Assembly (NCBI RefSeq): GCF_017562075.2
Contig: NC_054082.1
Span: 29,394,231-29,458,230 of the forward strand
Origin: Anopheles merus
Taxonomy: Eukaryota; Arthropoda; Insecta; Diptera; Culicidae
Length of the DNA: 64,000 nt
Direction: 5' to 3'
Both the position numbers and the translations under genes were made by a program. The notes below the pieces were generated by a model that was given only the letters and a program-made list of their open reading frames with translations, searched no databases and had not been told where the DNA came from. This document shows, piece after piece, positions 61,001 to 64,000 of the stretch (the first letter of the stretch is position 1; each line of letters starts with the position of its first letter).

Positions 61001-64000
61001 GGCGACTGACAAAGCGGGAACCATTTCTCTGTACGTTTTAATCCCGTTTTTGACACCCTCGTGTAAAGATTGTTTCAAGAAAGCGCTTTTTTTTGTATAG
61101 TAAAAAAGGGACAAATCCTTAGATCGTGTGTATGTCGCTACCTTTCCTACCAGGTGTCATTCATCAAACTAGGCAACTTGAGCACTTCATCGTTCCGCTC
61201 ATCACGGCGGTGATCATCACCAAAACGCCCGTGATCGACCGCCAACGATGAGACCGCCAGTGAGTAAAAAAGAAAAAATACAACTCACACCCACCCCATG
61301 AAGATAAGACTTCAGAGCGCGCGACAAATGCATCGATTCATAAATGGATGCATTTCCGGAGGTTAACCTTCACGCCCTTTTCACACCCGTGACGCATTGG
61401 TGCCTCCCCATCCCCGGCTGGCATCTCGAGGCAGTATAGTGCGAGGGTCAGCCAGCGTGTGACTGGAGGTGATTCATACCAGGCGGAATGTAAGTTGCAA
61501 AAACGCGTCGAAATGCGATCACGTTCCGCGATCACTGCTCGGGTGCCGTGAAATGTGAATGCAAAAAAAAAACAAGGGAAACACCCACCAGCCCTTTTAA
61601 CAAGGTAATTTGGGAGAGCAGGGTTTGCTCGGTTGATAGCAGCAGTACCGGCACGTGACATGAGCCCCGATTAAAGGAAAGGGAAACCGGATGCATCTGG
61701 TAGGTACAGATGCACCGGTGTAAAACAGTGATTACTGGTAAACATGAAAGTGAACTTTTTTTGTTTCGTTATATTTCTTACAGGACCAAGTTAAAATAAA
61801 CAGTTTTATACATGAACCGATATGTGTTTTAATGGAAAAACACGATGTTTCGTCAAATGTAGCTCTTTTCAGCATCTTCTATCATTGTTCATCTCTTTTA
61901 TCCACTGTCATTTGCACTAAAATTATCGGGAAATGGCAATCAAGGTTATTGTTGCCCTATCAATTAATTGAAAATTATATTTCATACCGTTGGAAAATTA
62001 AAAAAAATATTTCGTTTGGTGCCCATTTAATAATAATATATCCACTTTCACGTAACCTCGATACGTAACATATTTGTTTGACCGATAATCTCACGTTTGT
62101 TTTCCATTCGGGTGCGCAAATGAATAAAGTTTAAAAAGGTAAGTAATTCATGCATGGAGAGCTTAGTTTTCGGAGCATTTTGCACATTTCAAGGTAGCAG
62201 GCTAGACCGTGTCTCAATCGATAAACTATAGGAATGTATTGCTTTCCTTGAGGATTGTTTAAATGGTCTACCTAAACTGGACTGTTTGGTAGTACGTTCA
62301 TAATGGATCATGTACTCATAATTGTCGTGCAGCAGTAAATACAAATGTTCAACAGTATCCTTATTCTTGTGTCTTCTGTTCGAGAAACTTTAGGAGCAAA
62401 TCATTATCGTAGTTTAAAAAACACAAACAAAACTTGCAGGCAAGCAAAGCACGATTTTAATGTTAATCCTTCTTTATACGGGCCGGGATCCAACAGTCCA
62501 CACACGAAGAAACTTAATCCTCCACCGCAACGCTCAAAGGATACACACACACCCCCTCTCCACAACGTAATCTTTCCTTCCCTTCCTGCATCAATACATT
62601 TGCTTTCAAGCTTGTGGAAAATACACAAAATAATGCTTTATTATTTATTCCACCTATCGCTTACCAACCGCGCATCGCTTTCCAAGCCCCTACAGAGCGT
62701 ACAGTGCTTTGAAATCGAATAATAAATAATCAACCAAACCTGTCACCACAACTGTGCTCTCTCGGTTTACCAGCCACACCGGACATCCCACCCGACACAT
62801 CGTTCGAAATGCTAGTTTGGTTGATTCTTCATCATTGCAATCCGTTCTTTCCTTACTGGCTGCGCGCGATCGTCTCCGGAGTGCACTGTGTGTTGTGTTC
62901 ATCTTCTCGATACCTGTGTGTGTTGTGCACTTTTTATCGCGTTCGTTTGTCTATGTTTTTCATGGTTTGTCCTGGTGCTTGAAGAATATCTTTACGCGAT
63001 CCCTTTTGCATTATCATATTTATTTATTCATTCTAGCTATGTTTTCACACCGGCAACATTTGCGCTATCCGTGTGCTTATCGATTGGTTTTTTTTTTCTG
63101 TCCCTCCTTTATCGCCTTTTTGCGTCCATCAACCGGCCGGTGCCGTTGGCCGAACAGTTGATGTGCGGTTTTTGTCGTTCGCAGCTCCTTGATGTATGAT
63201 AACCCTGTTTGTCGGAGGAGGATCATGGGACTGGAGTGCGTGTGTGAGGTTGGTAAACGAGCAAAATGCTATTTGCATGCCGGTCACACAATCCTGACGA
63301 CATCTTACTATGGGGACAATCCAGCGTTAAAATGATGATATAAGTAAAGCGGAAGAAAACTAACAAAGGGGGTATAAAAAGAATTCGATTAGACACAAAC
63401 AAGTTTAAAGTAACACAACAATTAAGTAAAGTATTGAGTTAAAAAATATATGATTTTTGATAACATTTTTTAAATGTATAAAACATAGAAGAATTCTAGA
63501 AACAACGAAAACTTGAAATTAATCCCAAAACATGTATAAAAAGACACATACTCTTATAAATGTTGTCAGTTTCGCTATGTTTATATTGTTCTACCTTTCC
63601 GCGAGTAGAACCACCTAACCTGCTGGGTGGTGATCCTCGCCCAGAAGGCAGACGAGTCGTGTGCTGTGCCGCCGGGAGCGTCACGGGACGATCAAGCAAA
63701 CGTCTTCGCTTCATTTGCGGAAGATAATACACAACCATTCAAGCTGATTTCGCTCTGAATTGGGTAATTGTGATTGCTGCGACCGGGTATGGCAGCACGA
63801 GAAGTTACGATGATCAACGATGGCGGTCGTGTTCAATGGATGTAAACGAAAAGGATGGATGTGTAAGCGGACATGTTCTTAAATCATGTGATCGTTTGAT
63901 GTTTCGTGAATGAGGATACAAACAATGGTGGTTTTAGTAGAATTCATCTATTACTTAGAGCTGATAAAGCAGTTGTACTAACTCCAATCTCCCGACTGCA
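52097..64000. other. FGF receptor upstream region, no gene recognised (part 2)
   Basis: Mostly unique non-coding sequence with AT-rich blocks (52320-52800, 53640-53770, 54590-55070, 57920-58000, 61750-62120, 63400-63580) and an ATC run (53088-53106). A degenerate tRNA-like piece lies near 55270-55320, and a good donor site with an open segment upstream at 60200. None of the ORFs resembles a known protein. Distal leader exons or enhancers of the receptor, or an intron of a gene to the right, are possible. Confidence 0.55.

Overview
The window is insect nuclear DNA, most likely from a mosquito and plausibly Anopheles. The multi-exon genes have GT/AG introns and AATAAA signals, their products resemble Drosophila proteins (flapwing, Ada2b, an FGF receptor, Vti1b), and the sequence is rich in CA, GA and CAG/CTG microsatellites. 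The genus is inferred from overall character. No bacterial feature, CRISPR array or intact transposon was seen.

Layout. From 1 to about 8.8 kb is the 5' part of a minus-strand PP1-beta (flapwing) gene: one small first coding exon (5708-5759), a first intron running off the left edge, and a CA-rich leader/promoter region shared with Vti1b. Vti1b (8870-9284, plus) is a two-exon, tail-anchored SNARE. It converges on a four-exon, 12-finger C2H2 protein (9760-12726, minus), and their 3' UTRs probably overlap. A tRNA-Ile(AAT) lies at 13616-13688 (minus). Ada2b (14466-16639, minus, four exons) encodes the ZZ-SANT-SWIRM adaptor of GCN5 acetyltransferase complexes. An FGF receptor tyrosine kinase (18079-36463, minus) then has its signal-peptide exon separated from the rest by an 11.3-kb intron. 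The last 27.5 kb (36464-64000) upstream of it shows no gene I can defend. It holds microsatellites, including about 41 uninterrupted CTG units near 52 kb, and probably regulatory DNA or a distal leader exon.

All coding models were joined by hand. Exon lengths add to whole codons for the zinc-finger gene (908 aa), Ada2b (509 aa), Vti1b (111 aa) and the receptor (1017 or 1012 aa).

The most notable observation is in the receptor. Two tandem exons, 20676-20857 and 20242-20408, encode alternative versions of the first half of the last Ig domain. They have the same entry and exit phases and similar sequence, and including both or neither breaks the frame. This is a mutually exclusive exon pair, comparable in logic to the vertebrate FGFR IIIb/IIIc switch but in the other half of the domain. 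Vti1b lacks the usual N-terminal Habc domain. Several small ORFs in receptor introns, one with a signal-peptide-like start and one with two hydrophobic stretches, are recorded as uncertain.
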